Shown here: piece after piece, positions 1 through 7,034 of the stretch
Layout of the letters: each line of letters opens with the position of its first letter
Position numbering within the stretch: position 1 is the first letter of the stretch
DNA from: Methanocorpusculum sp. MCE
GTDB taxonomy: Archaea; Halobacteriota; Methanomicrobia; Methanomicrobiales; Methanocorpusculaceae
Reading direction: 5' to 3'
Length of the DNA stretch: 12,593 bases
Assembly: GCA_003315675.1 (NCBI GenBank)
Contig: NIZU01000065.1
Location: 1 to 12,593, forward strand
Made by a program: the position numbers and the translations under genes
The notes under the pieces: generated by a model
What the model was told of the DNA's origin: nothing
Seen by the model: only the letters and a program-made list of their open reading frames with translations
The model's database searches: none

Positions 1-600
1 GGCGTTGATACAGTGGTCTGGCAGGAGTTTCAGAGACAACTTGACCTGAAAGGTCTGAAAATTGAACAAGGTATGATTCAGGATGCAACGTTTGTGTATG
101 CTGAACCCGGTCATTGTAAGAAAGACACGCCGCGAGGAGATCAGGCAAAAACACGACGGGATAAAGATGGAAAAATCATGTCCAAGAACGGCAAAATGCA
201 CTATGGCTATAAACTTCATACCATCATGGATACGACGCACGATCTTATTCGACGCATTGAAACCACCACGGCAAATGTTCATGATAGTCAGGTGGACCTC
301 TCAGAAAAAGGGGAAGTGGTCTATCGGGATCGGGGATATCAGGGAGCAAAATGCAAGGGATATAGTGCCACAATGAAAAGGGGAGCGAGAGGGCATCCCA
401 TTGGCATACGAGATAAACTGAGAAATCTGCGAATAAGTAGGAAGAGATCAAAGGGCGAGAGACCCTATGCAGTGATCAAAAATGTTTTTCATGCAGGGTT
501 GGTGAAGGTAACAACGCTGCAAAGAGTACGAGTGAAAAATATGCTGGCTGCATTTTGTTATAATATCTATCAGGTGAAAACGATTCAAAACAGAGTGTAA
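1..600 (+). CDS. IS5-family DDE transposase, C-terminal part
   Basis: The product would cut and rejoin DNA at the IS ends. The frame is open from base 1, so the N-terminal part is off the window; a GTG at position 13 is inside the gene and unlikely to be the real start. Counting from that GTG, the likely catalytic triad is D24 (QDATFV), D106 (YRDRGYQG) and E149 (GERPYAVIK). The block KNGKMHYGYKLH before the second Asp and the ending AAFCYNIYQVK fit IS5-group transposases. Apart from one residue (M62 here, Ile in the right copy) it equals the gene at the other end of the window. The last ~38 codons fall within a tandemly repeated unit and recur as a non-functional fragment just downstream. Confidence 0.85.
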   Translation, partial: GVDTVVWQEFQRQLDLKGLKIEQGMIQDATFVYAEPGHCKKDTPRGDQAKTRRDKDGKIMSKNGKMHYGYKLHTIMDTTHDLIRRIETTTANVHDSQVDLSEKGEVVYRDRGYQGAKCKGYSATMKRGARGHPIGIRDKLRNLRISRKRSKGERPYAVIKNVFHAGLVKVTTLQRVRVKNMLAAFCYNIYQVKTIQNRV

Positions 601-974
601 ATTAAAAAAAAAAACGTCAAGGAATAATGGGTATTTTTCTTTTTTTGGGGGGGTGAGGGGGTAGGGATGTAGCCAATCTTCCTTAAATCATGATTCGCGT
701 TAAAAAATGGGTTGATAGATATTCTCATGTTTTTCATGCAGGGTTGGTGAAGGTAACAACGCTGCAAAGAGTACGAGTGAAAAATATGCTGGCTGCATTT
801 TGTTATAATATCTATCAGGTGAAAACGATTCAAAACAGAGTGTAAATTAAAAAAAAAAACGTCAAGGAATAATGGGTATTTTTCTTTTTTTGGGGGGGCG
901 TGAGGGGGTAGGGATGTAGCCAATCTTCCTTAAATCATGATTCGCGTTAAAAAAATGGGTTGATAGATATTCTC
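482..974 (+). repeat. Tandem duplication of the IS tail (left copy)
   Basis: Unit 1 spans 482-726 (245 bp) and unit 2 spans 727-974 (248 bp). Each begins ATGTTTTTCATGCAGGG and ends GATATTCTC. Unit 1 contains the end of the transposase gene with its stop codon; unit 2 repeats that coding end without the rest of the gene. The units differ only by small length changes: a CG inserted after the G-run and one extra A in an A-run. The same duplication with the same junction is present in the right IS (11622-12112). ORFs on the opposite strand here are by-products of the repeat. Confidence 0.95.
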
Positions 975-977
975 ATA

Positions 978-993
978 ATTGTATACATCAGGA
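978..993 (+). promoter_or_regulatory. Leader of gene A, cut off from its promoter by the IS
   Basis: ATTGTATACATCAGGA ends in an AGGA ribosome-binding motif 10 nt before the ATG at 1004. It matches the leaders of the two paralogues: ATTGTTCAC then AAGGAG at 5246, and ATTGTTCACATACAGGA at 7005. In those genes a TATAAG or TATAAA box lies 20-21 nt ahead of the ATTGT. Here the equivalent place (about 957-963) is inside the IS, so the native TATA region has been replaced by IS sequence. No convincing substitute box is visible; AT-rich stretches at 947-955 and 963-972 are weak candidates. Confidence 0.5.
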
Positions 994-1003
994 TTACGAC
1001 ATA

Positions 1004-2665
1004 ATGACAAGTCAAACAATACATTTTATCATAATATGTCTGATCCTGGCGCTTATTCTGACCACCGGGTGCATTGCGGCCCGACAGATGGAACCGATCT
1101 CCGATGATAAAGTAGCCGATATGCAGAGCTCTTTAGATGCATTTATCCCAGCCGTCGAAGAACAACTCAACGAAATATTCGTCCTCACAAACAGCACTAC
1201 AGGTAATCTCACGGGAACGCAAACAGATAGCCAAACACTGAAAAAGGCCTTATTACAACTTCGCGGCAAGATTCCATCGGCTTATGAAGTGGGCATTGTC
1301 GGCGCCGACAACACCTTTATTGCAGCAACCGGCAGCCAAAAAGAGCAGGACCTTTTCGGGACTCATGCATGTATCGCCGTCACTGAAGAGGATTTCACCA
1401 ATACAACATCCGGCTGTATCGTCACTTCACCTCTGACCTTCGTCACAGGAGATTCGGGGATCATGGTCATTGCTCCGATCTACGATGAAAACGGTACATA
1501 CAATGCCTCGCTTCGTGTCTCGTTAAACCCGGTCTACCTTTTTGCCAGACCGGTGAGCCAACTCAAAACGCAGGAAGGATATACCATCTGGTCGATTCAG
1601 CCGGACGGCGTACAAATCTATGATGAAGATATCGAAGAACTCGACAAAAACGTATTGACCGATCCGCTTTACAGCGAACCGACCATCAGCAGTGCGATGC
1701 ACACAATAGCTGAAGAAAAACAGGGAAATGTATCATACATGTTTCACAACGTCGGATGGACCGAGTATGTACAGGCAAACGCCGTGTGGACGACGATTCA
1801 ACTGCCAAACGGCATCGAATGGAGAGTTGTTCTCAGCGACAATACCAACATCGACCCAAATGAAAACACCAGACCAACCACTGAGGATCTGAAAAAATTT
1901 GTTGAAAGCGCATACATTTACACTCAGACTCACACCAAAGAAGAGGCACTCCGTGCGTTCAACGATCTGAATGGAAAGTTCATCGACGGTGAACTCTACA
2001 TTTTTGCCTACGACATGAACGGAACGACACTTTCTTTGCCGTATCAACAGGGTCTGATTGGCGTGAACCGATGGTTCGGAGAAGATATCGTCGGGGTGAG
2101 ACCTCTCCAGCGGTTTATCGACAAAGCAAAATTCGGGGGAGGATTCGTGTACTATCAGTATCCAAACCCTGACGATAAATTTCTGCCTGAATTAAAGCTG
2201 TCATATGTCATGTCCGTCGATGAAGACTGGCTGATTGGAGCTGGAATCTATCCTGGGACCATGTCCCTGAACTACAGCTGGGAGGAGCGAAATCGGCTGA
2301 TTACCCAGGTAAGGGGACTTCAGTATCTATCAGCCACGCTCCAGAAAGACGAGATTCTGCAGATGATCAATGACCCGGAAAGTATGATTCAGGTCGATGG
2401 ACTGTATCCGTTTGCTCTGGATCCAAAGGGTACCGTTCTTTGCAATGCACACGATCCGTCACAGACCGGAAAGAACCGGCTTGGCTACACAAATTCCTAT
2501 GGAATGTCCCCAATCCGGGAAATCATTTCTCTGGCAGAATCCGGAGGGGGGCTGATGTACAGCCTCGTATGGGACTCAACTCTGGATAAAGAGGTGTATG
2601 TACTTATTTATGTGGAACCAGCCGACGATGAGACCTATTACGGCAGTATGATGCGTTTGGAGTGA
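1004..2665 (+). CDS. Cache-domain surface lipoprotein (paralogue A, intact)
   Basis: A 553-residue extracellular protein, probably membrane-anchored and probably binding a small ligand; the ligand is unknown. Residues 6-22 are hydrophobic and end in the lipobox TTGC (Cys23). Residues ~38-285 look like a double-Cache sensor, with the typical strand GYTIW..QPDG near 195 and WRVVLSDN near 278. Residues ~290-420 form a single-Cache-like domain: ALRAFNDLNGKFIDGELYIF, then GGGFVYYQYPNP, then WLIGAGIY. Residues ~425-553 repeat that fold in divergent form (LYPFALDPKGTVL, then SGGGLMY). At least eight N-X-S/T sequons suit an exposed, possibly glycosylated protein. There is no cytoplasmic signalling domain, so any signal must pass through a partner. 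The stop overlaps a GTG of the next gene and the upstream promoter is interrupted by the IS. The domain calls are secure; the function is inferred. Confidence 0.85.
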   Translation: MTSQTIHFIIICLILALILTTGCIAARQMEPISDDKVADMQSSLDAFIPAVEEQLNEIFVLTNSTTGNLTGTQTDSQTLKKALLQLRGKIPSAYEVGIVGADNTFIAATGSQKEQDLFGTHACIAVTEEDFTNTTSGCIVTSPLTFVTGDSGIMVIAPIYDENGTYNASLRVSLNPVYLFARPVSQLKTQEGYTIWSIQPDGVQIYDEDIEELDKNVLTDPLYSEPTISSAMHTIAEEKQGNVSYMFHNVGWTEYVQANAVWTTIQLPNGIEWRVVLSDNTNIDPNENTRPTTEDLKKFVESAYIYTQTHTKEEALRAFNDLNGKFIDGELYIFAYDMNGTTLSLPYQQGLIGVNRWFGEDIVGVRPLQRFIDKAKFGGGFVYYQYPNPDDKFLPELKLSYVMSVDEDWLIGAGIYPGTMSLNYSWEERNRLITQVRGLQYLSATLQKDEILQMINDPESMIQVDGLYPFALDPKGTVLCNAHDPSQTGKNRLGYTNSYGMSPIREIISLAESGGGLMYSLVWDSTLDKEVYVLIYVEPADDETYYGSMMRLE

Positions 2666-2667
2666 GT

Positions 2668-3099
2668 ATGGCACTAAGATATAAGAAACAGAGTCAAAAA
2701 GAGAAACGCCTGATCATGGCAAGCGTTTTAGCTATTGTCTCGATCATAATCGTAGCTGCCTGTGCCTGCGCAGCGCTTCTTGGAACCGGGTATGTCATTG
2801 ATAAATCACTGGAAGACCAGGATGTACTGCTGCATGTTTTTGTGGTTGGCAATGATGTGATCGTAACGATCTATGAAGGACGCAGAGTTGATGAACTTAC
2901 CATGGTTTCACTGGAGATCGAAGGAGTCTCGCTGCCGAAATCCGTTAGTATGCAGCCGGCACCTGATTGCGGGACCGGGGAAGTCCACTTTACCGAAGCC
3001 TGCGCCGGCGTAACAGGTGTACGGGATATTGCCGTCCGCGGTGTTTTTTCAGACGGCAGGACGCAGCTTCTCAAGCTTACTACCATTAAGTTTACCTGA
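2668..3099 (+). CDS. Small membrane protein with pilin-like external domain
   Basis: Predicted 143 residues: a short basic cytoplasmic N-terminus (RYKKQSQKEKR), one membrane span (about residues 16-42, rich in Ile/Val/Ala), then an external beta-rich domain. The ATG at 2668 was chosen over the overlapping GTG at 2662 because it has GGAG 5 nt upstream and because MALRYKKQS then lines up with MVIRYKKKS of the paralogue at 8679. The external part, NDVIVTIYEGRRVDEL ... GVFSDGRTQLL, resembles the C-terminal domain of archaeal type IV pilin-like proteins (a D.V.TY.GG motif and a TFSDG motif). The N-terminus does not look like a normal class III pilin signal. Translational coupling to the Cache lipoprotein, repeated in a second locus, suggests the two work together. 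The exact function is unknown. Confidence 0.72.
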   Translation: MALRYKKQSQKEKRLIMASVLAIVSIIIVAACACAALLGTGYVIDKSLEDQDVLLHVFVVGNDVIVTIYEGRRVDELTMVSLEIEGVSLPKSVSMQPAPDCGTGEVHFTEACAGVTGVRDIAVRGVFSDGRTQLLKLTTIKFT

Positions 3100-3109
3100 C
3101 CTGATTACG

Positions 3110-3116
3110 TTTTTTT
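3110..3116 (+). terminator. Poly-T terminator after the A operon
   Basis: Seven Ts begin 11 nt after the stop codon of the small membrane protein gene, followed by CTCC. Archaeal transcription commonly ends at such U-runs without a strong hairpin. It marks the probable end of the two-gene unit. Confidence 0.45.
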
Positions 3117-3150
3117 CTCCGGCCAAGCACGTTGATAGACGTGTAATTTC

Positions 3151-3164
3151 GGCGCGGAGCGGCC
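3151..3164 (+). repeat. 14-bp inverted echo of the 3667 hairpin arm
   Basis: GGCGCGGAGCGGCC is the exact reverse complement of 3668-3681. It lies 35 nt past the poly-T tract. It may be a remnant of the same GC-rich repeat family, or simply compositional. Confidence 0.4.
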
Positions 3165-3261
3165 TGTGGGAAGGATCCTCTGATTTATGATGCAGGAGAA
3201 GAGATTTTTTTTATGCTGGACTTACTCTGACTTCGTGTAAGGTATTCTTTGAAACGAGAAT

Positions 3262-3481
3262 CGGACTTACGCAGTGTCGGTGTGAATCCAATTCGTGAAG
3301 GAGTTGGTTGGGTGTGGAATCATGAGAAATCCCACCGCGAATAATCGCGGATCTACGCGAATCGCATTTTTCTTGTTCCGCCCTCTTGACCTTCGGTCGC
3401 GTCACTACGCTACGCCTGATCGGCTCCGCGTAGCCGGGACGGCGGAACGAAAAATGCTGGAAAACCCGCGTCGCGGGTTTT
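3262..3481 (-). repeat. Hairpin-core repeat, copy 1
   Basis: Read on the minus strand it contains, in order: a perfect 10-bp palindromic stem (AAAACCCGCG with CGCGGGTTTT, 3461-3481); the base stem GCATTTTTC (3449-3457) pairing with GAAAAATGC (3364-3372); inside it a second 8-bp stem, 3441-3448 with 3375-3382; a core of small hairpins; then an arm containing GCGATTCGCGTAGA, ATTTCTCAT, CGAATTGGATTCACA and finally TGCGTAAGTCC. The stems and arms recur in copies 2 and 3, while the core (3383-3440) is unrelated to theirs. No ORF is supported. It could be an untranslated RNA, a non-autonomous transposable element, or both. Confidence 0.7.
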
Positions 3482-3666
3482 CTTTCAAGATTCTCAAATA
3501 CTTGTAATAGGACTTACGCGGTGGGCTTTCTCATGCTTCCACACGCAGCCATATATTTCCCGAATTGTATCCTCACAATCACCACATATTTCCTATCTGA
3601 ATCCTTCACTCCAGATGAACTACCTGAAAACGTATAGGGGCCTTAGCAAATAGGATATTCCCCCGC

Positions 3667-3715
3667 GGGCCGCTCCGCGCCGGAGTCGCGGCCCCGCACC
3701 CCTGATCAAGAAAAG
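3667..3715 (+). repeat. GC-rich hairpin, short member of a second repeat family
   Basis: GGGCCGC (3667-3673) pairs with GCGGCCC (3688-3694), with an inner stem CTCCG/CGGAG closing a CGC loop. Its right arm (CCGCGCCGGAGTCGC, then CCCGCACCCC, then ATCA and an A-run) is shared with the structured block at 10581-10625. It lies inside the 458-bp element. The function is unknown. Confidence 0.6.
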
Positions 3716-3760
3716 GGATTGTTCATCTATTTTTTGCAGAAAAAAGATATGCAAGCTAAG

Positions 3761-3955
3761 AAAAACACGCATGCGGGTTTTTCCTCAGCATTTTTCCAGA
3801 GAGGGTGCGATTCTGCGTAGGCGATTAGCCGAAGCAGAGCACCCTAACGCAAGAAAAATGCGATTCGCGTTAATTCGCGGAGATTTGCGGTTAAATAACC
3901 TCAGGTTTCCAAACCCAGCCGTACCCTTCCCGAATTGGATTCACAACCACACCGC
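3761..3955 (+). repeat. Hairpin-core repeat, copy 2
   Basis: It has the same order of parts as copy 1: an imperfect AAAAAC..GCATGC..GGTTTTT stem, the base stem GCATTTTTC (3788-3796) with GAAAAATGC (3853-3861), a core, then the GCGATTCGCGTTAATTCGCGG arm and CCCGAATTGGATTCACAA. The core (3797-3852) is its own nested hairpin: AGGGTGC (3802-3808) with GCACCCT (3839-3845), then CTGC/GCAG and GGC/GCC. This core shares no sequence with copies 1 or 3. It forms the right half of the 458-bp element. Confidence 0.7.
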
Positions 3956-3998
3956 GTAAGTCCTATTGTAATAACAAAAGAGGACAGGATTTTCTCAG

Positions 3999-4229
3999 GA
4001 GAAAAACCGCGACGCGGGTTTTCCAGCATTTGTCCAAGAGCCAAAGGCTCTTGAGACGTCTCACGAGCTTACAGCTCGTGGACTTTCCACGCTGGCGTTC
4101 CGGCCACGCGGCCGAGTAGTGAAACGACGATGACAAGAAGACAGCGTAAGGAAAATGCGATTCGCGTAGATTCGCGGTGGAATTCTCATACATCCAGACC
4201 CGGCCTTACCCTTTCCGAATTGGATTGGG
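3999..4229 (+). repeat. Hairpin-core repeat, copy 3
   Basis: The conserved parts are GAAAAACCGCGACGCGGGTT and CCAGCATTT on the left, and GGAAAATGCGATTCGCGTAG, ATTCGCGGTGG, AATTCTCATACATCCA and TTTCCGAATTGGATT on the right. The core (4032-4150) is about twice as long as in the other copies and holds three clean hairpins: AAGAGCC/GGCTCTT (4036-4052), CACGAGCT/AGCTCGTG (4062-4080) and CGGCC/GGCCG (4101-4114). The base stem is shorter here (GCATTT with AAATGC). Copies 1 and 3 lie in opposite orientation on either side of the 458-bp element. Confidence 0.7.
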
Positions 4230-4281
4230 GATGTCGGGGTCGTTTTTGGGACGATCTTCACGGACGAAATTTTGTTCATTT

Positions 4282-4838
4282 TTCCATTCGCAAATAGGTG
4301 TTTCGATTCCAAAATCACCTCGCGCCGATCAATTTTGACCATTTTTTAATGATGATTTTTTGTGGGTAAAAATCGAAATCGGCAAGATTCGGCGTATTTT
4401 CTCCATCATGCGGTCATAGTATATAAATCAATAGGGGGGCGCCTGGAAAAAACGATACCCTGGGAAAAACTACCTACCTACTGCGTTACTAATTTATATA
4501 GGAGTAATTTTCATTTTGGTTTTTTTCTTTCCTTCTCTCTCTCTTCTGCAATGTACATAAAATAATAATAATAAGAGACCAGGCGCCTGAAAAAAAAGTG
4601 ATTGATGAGAGTTTTTTCTTCCGCTGTAGCTACATACGTAGGTAGGTAGTTTTTCCGGGGGTATCGTTTTTTTTCAGGCGCCTGGGCAATCCTTTATATA
4701 GTATCGGTGTTTTGCGGGCCAAATCGGCAGGATTCGGCGTATTTTTTGTTTGAGGTATGATTTTTTGATGTTGGCAAAGGGGTGTTTTTGCTTGGCAGAC
4801 GGTAATTTTGGAATCGAAATAGTGGTTTTCGAATGGAA
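4282..4838. repeat. Nested inverted and direct repeats around the 245-bp element
   Basis: A 38-nt imperfect inverted repeat joins 4282-4319 to 4801-4838 (core: TTTCGATTCCAAAAT with ATTTTGGAATCGAAA). Inside it, a 25-nt direct repeat differing at one base (AAATCGGCARGATTCGGCG then TATTTT) lies at 4376-4400 and 4721-4745. Closer in, TATA-like sequences are arranged as another inverted pair (4417-4429 and 4691-4703). The whole suggests repeated insertion, or a large decayed palindrome. Confidence 0.6.
4438..4682. mobile_element. 245-bp inverted-repeat element bounded by GGCGCC
   Basis: The outer arms pair imperfectly over ~44 nt: 4438-4481 (GGCGCCTGGAAAAAACGATA, then ACTACCTACCTAC) with 4638-4682 (GTAGGTAGGTAGTTTTTCC, then GTATCG, T-run, CAGGCGCC). 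A second copy of the outermost part lies inside at 4580-4597 and is an 18-bp perfect inverted match to 4667-4684. No ORF is supported within it. Long terminal inverted repeats without a transposase suggest a MITE-like element, but I found no clear target duplication. A stem-forming regulatory element is the alternative. Confidence 0.55.
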
Positions 4839-5224
4839 GCGTGGAAAAATTCGGGGTGTTGATGCGGGAGATGGGGGAACATGAGCGGAGTGGAAGAGTG
4901 AAGCGTGCCTCTCCCTCGCAGAATGTCTGCAAAACTGATTCTTGTTGTGGTATGTCGGCTGGTTTTTCCATCTCCTGTTTTTCACCGGCGGACATCACAC
5001 GAAATTCACGAAAACGGTTACACACACGAACAAAAAAGAATGGGATGGATGGGAAACAGGCATTACCTTCCCCAGTCCCCCTTTTCGCGGCAGAGTTGAT
5101 GTGCGGGTTTGACGCTGATAGACGTGCGATCAAATCTCTGATGTGCGCGAGGTATAAATCAAACGAATCCCACAAACATACATTGACCCTTCCAGAAAAT
5201 CCCAACACTTCCCTTAACAAAAGG

Positions 5225-5261
5225 TATAAGAACTTTCCCTTTACTATTGTTCACTAAGGAG
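5225..5261 (+). promoter_or_regulatory. Promoter and ribosome-binding site of paralogue B
   Basis: TATAAG (5225-5230) follows an A-rich AAAAGG element that could serve as the BRE. About 20 nt later comes the leader ATTGTTCAC (5246-5254), then TAAGGAG (5255-5261), 7 nt before the ATG at 5269. Spacing and leader match those of paralogue C, which supports a real archaeal promoter. A further TATAAAT at 5153-5159 could be a second, weaker promoter. Confidence 0.6.
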
Positions 5262-5268
5262 TCCAATC

Positions 5269-6962
5269 ATGATACACCGTGCTTTTTCAAAGATTCTCTT
5301 CATACTGATAGTTCTTCTTTTCATATCGGCATCCGGCTGTATTACTCCCGTTCAGGAAACACCGACACTACAGCCGGTTTCCGAGGAATATTATGCTGAG
5401 ATGGACGCCGCCCTCTACCCATATATGCAGAGCATCGATGAGCAGATGAAGGATATCACCGCATCCGTGTGGAATGCGGCGAGAGGACTCGACGGCATGC
5501 CAAAAGACGGTCCAGCGATCGATCTGGCTTTACTGAAACTCAAAAGCGAGATCCCCCTGTCCTATGAAGCCGGCCGCCTCGATAAGAACAACATTCTGAC
5601 AGCTATTACCGGGGAACAAAATTACCAGCAGCTCGTTGGAACTGAAATCATAACCACCCCGTACACCGAAGAAGAGCTCAGAGCTGCCGGCTCAGCCTGT
5701 ATAATATCCAATTACGTCACATTCCAAAACGGAGACAGAGGAGTAAAAGTTATTGTTCCGGTCTACGACGCAAAAGGTACGTATGACGGTACTCTGCAGG
5801 TATCTCTTAATATAGAATCCCTCCTCTCCGGGCCGGCAGAGGGACTGAGGACGAAATACGGGTACACCATCTGGCCGCTCAGGAGAACGGTTTCATGCTC
5901 TATAACGAAGATATGACCGATATCGGATCCGACCTCACGAACCCTTCATCGGCTTACACACCGTCATTCACTTCAGCAGCCAAAGATATTCTTGCAAACG
6001 AATCGGGACATGCATCCTACATTTTCTATTCGGCAGCCTGGCACAACATATCCCAGACGAACGTCGTCTGGAATACGCTCGAACCCGGATACGGACAGAA
6101 CTGGCGGGTCGTGCTTACGGACAATACGCCAATTCCTCATGAGGTCAGCGGACTGACAGTAACCCCTGAAGAGCTGAAAGCCTTCGTTACTAATGCCTAC
6201 CTCTACGCTCAGAAAGAGGGAAAAACCGCGGCGCTTGCAGCATTCAATGATCCCAAAGGGTCATTCATCGATGGCGAACTCTACATATTCGCCGGAACAA
6301 TGGACGGCACCGTGTTGTCAGTTCCGTATCAGCCGGAGCTTATCGGAGAAAATGCCTGGTTTGCAGAAGATCCTGCCGGTGTAAAATATGTACAGAGAAC
6401 GATTGCCCGGGCCCAGCAGGGCGGAGGGTATGTGCTCTATCTGTATCCAAACCCGACGGTGGGTTACTCAACCGAACTGAAGCTCTCCAATGTTATTCCG
6501 ATAGACAACGAATGGTACATCTGTGCGGGATTATACGAACATAATGCTCCGTTTTACCATACGGTCAGTATTGACTGGCGGTTACGAAACGAGCTCATTA
6601 AGCAGGTTCGAACCATGCGGTATCTTGCAGCGGTCGATGGGATCCCTGCAGTTACCGAAATGATCATGGATCCAAGCAGTTCATTCCAACGGGAAGGCCT
6701 CTATCCGTTTGCGATCACCGGAAACGGCACTGTCCTTGCATTCGCAAATAATCCGGCGATTGTCGGGACCAATCAGCTCGGCAGTCTCAACAGTTACGGA
6801 ATGTCGTTTGTCAGAGAAGGAATATCCCAGGGCAAGTCAGGCGGCGGACTTATGTATACGCTTGCCTGGGACTCGGGAAAACAAAAAGAGGTGTTTGTTC
6901 TGGATTATGTGGAGCCGGCAGGGAACGACACCTACTTTGCCAGTTATATGATCTTGGAGTGA
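5269..6962 (+). pseudogene. Cache-domain surface lipoprotein (paralogue B, one frameshift)
   Basis: This is a paralogue of the protein at 1004. The first frame gives residues 1-215: a hydrophobic leader with lipobox SASGC (Cys24) and most of the double-Cache-like domain, running into a stop just after GYTIWPL. The rest continues one frame back (5895-6962): QENGFMLYNEDMTDIG, the end of the first sensor domain, then two single-Cache-like domains (AAFNDPKGSFIDGELYIF, then QGGGYVLYLYPNP, then a divergent repeat ending SGGGLMYTLAWD). Adding one base near 5880 restores CTN CAG GAG and a full-length protein of about 564 residues, so the lesion is a single lost base. It may be a real inactivation or a sequencing error. 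Unlike A and C, no small membrane-protein gene follows; the next gene's promoter starts 22 bp after the stop. Confidence 0.8.
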
Positions 6963-6984
6963 GATGGCAGCGATAATGCGTAGA

Positions 6985-7030
6985 TATAAAACATCTCCCC
7001 CCGTATTGTTCACATACAGGATCTGGGTGA
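6985..7030 (+). promoter_or_regulatory. Promoter and leader of paralogue C
   Basis: TATAAA (6985-6990), a pyrimidine-rich spacer, ATTGTTCACATACAGGA (7005-7021) and GGTGA (7026-7030) precede the ATG at 7035. The TATA-to-ATTGT distance is 20 nt, against 21 nt in front of B, and the spacers are similar. The block lies directly after the stop of B, so B and C are probably transcribed from separate starts. Confidence 0.55.
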
Positions 7031-7034
7031 GAAT

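Larger units (their letters stand above)
1..974 (+). mobile_element. IS5-type insertion sequence, 3' part (left copy)
   Basis: This is the 3' portion of an insertion sequence; its 5' end lies outside the window. The inner end is fixed at 974. The two IS copies are alike up to ...GATATTCTC and diverge directly after it (ATAATTG here, TGCAATG at the right copy read on the other strand). The terminal sequence read inward is GAGAATATCTATCAACCC, probably the terminal inverted repeat, although the opposite end is not available to confirm it. The element carries the transposase C-terminal part followed by a non-coding tail with A-, T- and G-runs, and the last ~245 bp occur twice in tandem. It ends 29 bp before the start codon of the Cache lipoprotein gene. 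Confidence 0.88.
3508..3965. mobile_element. 458-bp MITE-like element with TIRs and target duplication
   Basis: The ends are perfect 16-bp inverted repeats, TAGGACTTACGCGGTG at 3508-3523 and its complement at 3950-3965. They are flanked directly by the 6-bp direct repeat TTGTAA (3502-3507 and 3966-3971), as expected from a target duplication. It carries no transposase, so it would depend on an enzyme from elsewhere; its ends do not match the IS at the window edges. It contains hairpin-core repeat copy 2, the GC-rich hairpin at 3667, and near its left end (3518-3583) a partial copy of the repeat arm (GGTGGGCTTTCTCAT ... CCCGAATTGTAT). Copy 1 also ends in a similar GGACTTACGCAGTG at 3263-3276, so related elements may use the same ends. 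Confidence 0.72.
3100..5268. other. Gene-free 2.17-kb repeat-rich region
   Basis: No open frame here looks like a gene. The longest frames (138 codons at 4841-5257 plus, 196 codons at 4630-5220 minus) are low-complexity, overlap repeats and match no family I recognise. The stretch holds three related hairpin repeats (3262-3481, 3761-3955, 3999-4229), a 458-bp element with terminal inverted repeats (3508-3965), a GC-rich hairpin (3667-3694) with an inverted 14-bp echo at 3151-3164, and a 245-bp palindrome-bounded element (4438-4682) set inside further direct and inverted repeats (4282-4838). From 4840 to 5220 I see no repeat or conserved gene, only a TATA-like TATAAAT at 5153-5159. The promoter of paralogue B closes the region. 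Confidence 0.75.

Noticed and set aside
585..923. 112-codon minus-strand ORF at the left IS (and its plus-strand mirror at 11593-11979)
   Set aside because: It is a translation of the duplicated non-coding IS tail; the protein itself is a tandem repeat of that tail.
3262..4229. CRISPR array, considered because conserved and variable segments alternate
   Set aside because: The copies are ~200 bp, in mixed orientation, irregularly spaced, and no cas genes are present.
4630..5220. 196-codon minus-strand ORF
   Set aside because: It begins inside the inverted-repeat element, has biased composition without a recognisable domain, and runs opposite to another equally unconvincing frame.
4841..5257. 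138-codon plus-strand ORF upstream of paralogue B
   Set aside because: It overlaps the TATA box and leader of B, has no recognisable motif and no ribosome-binding site.
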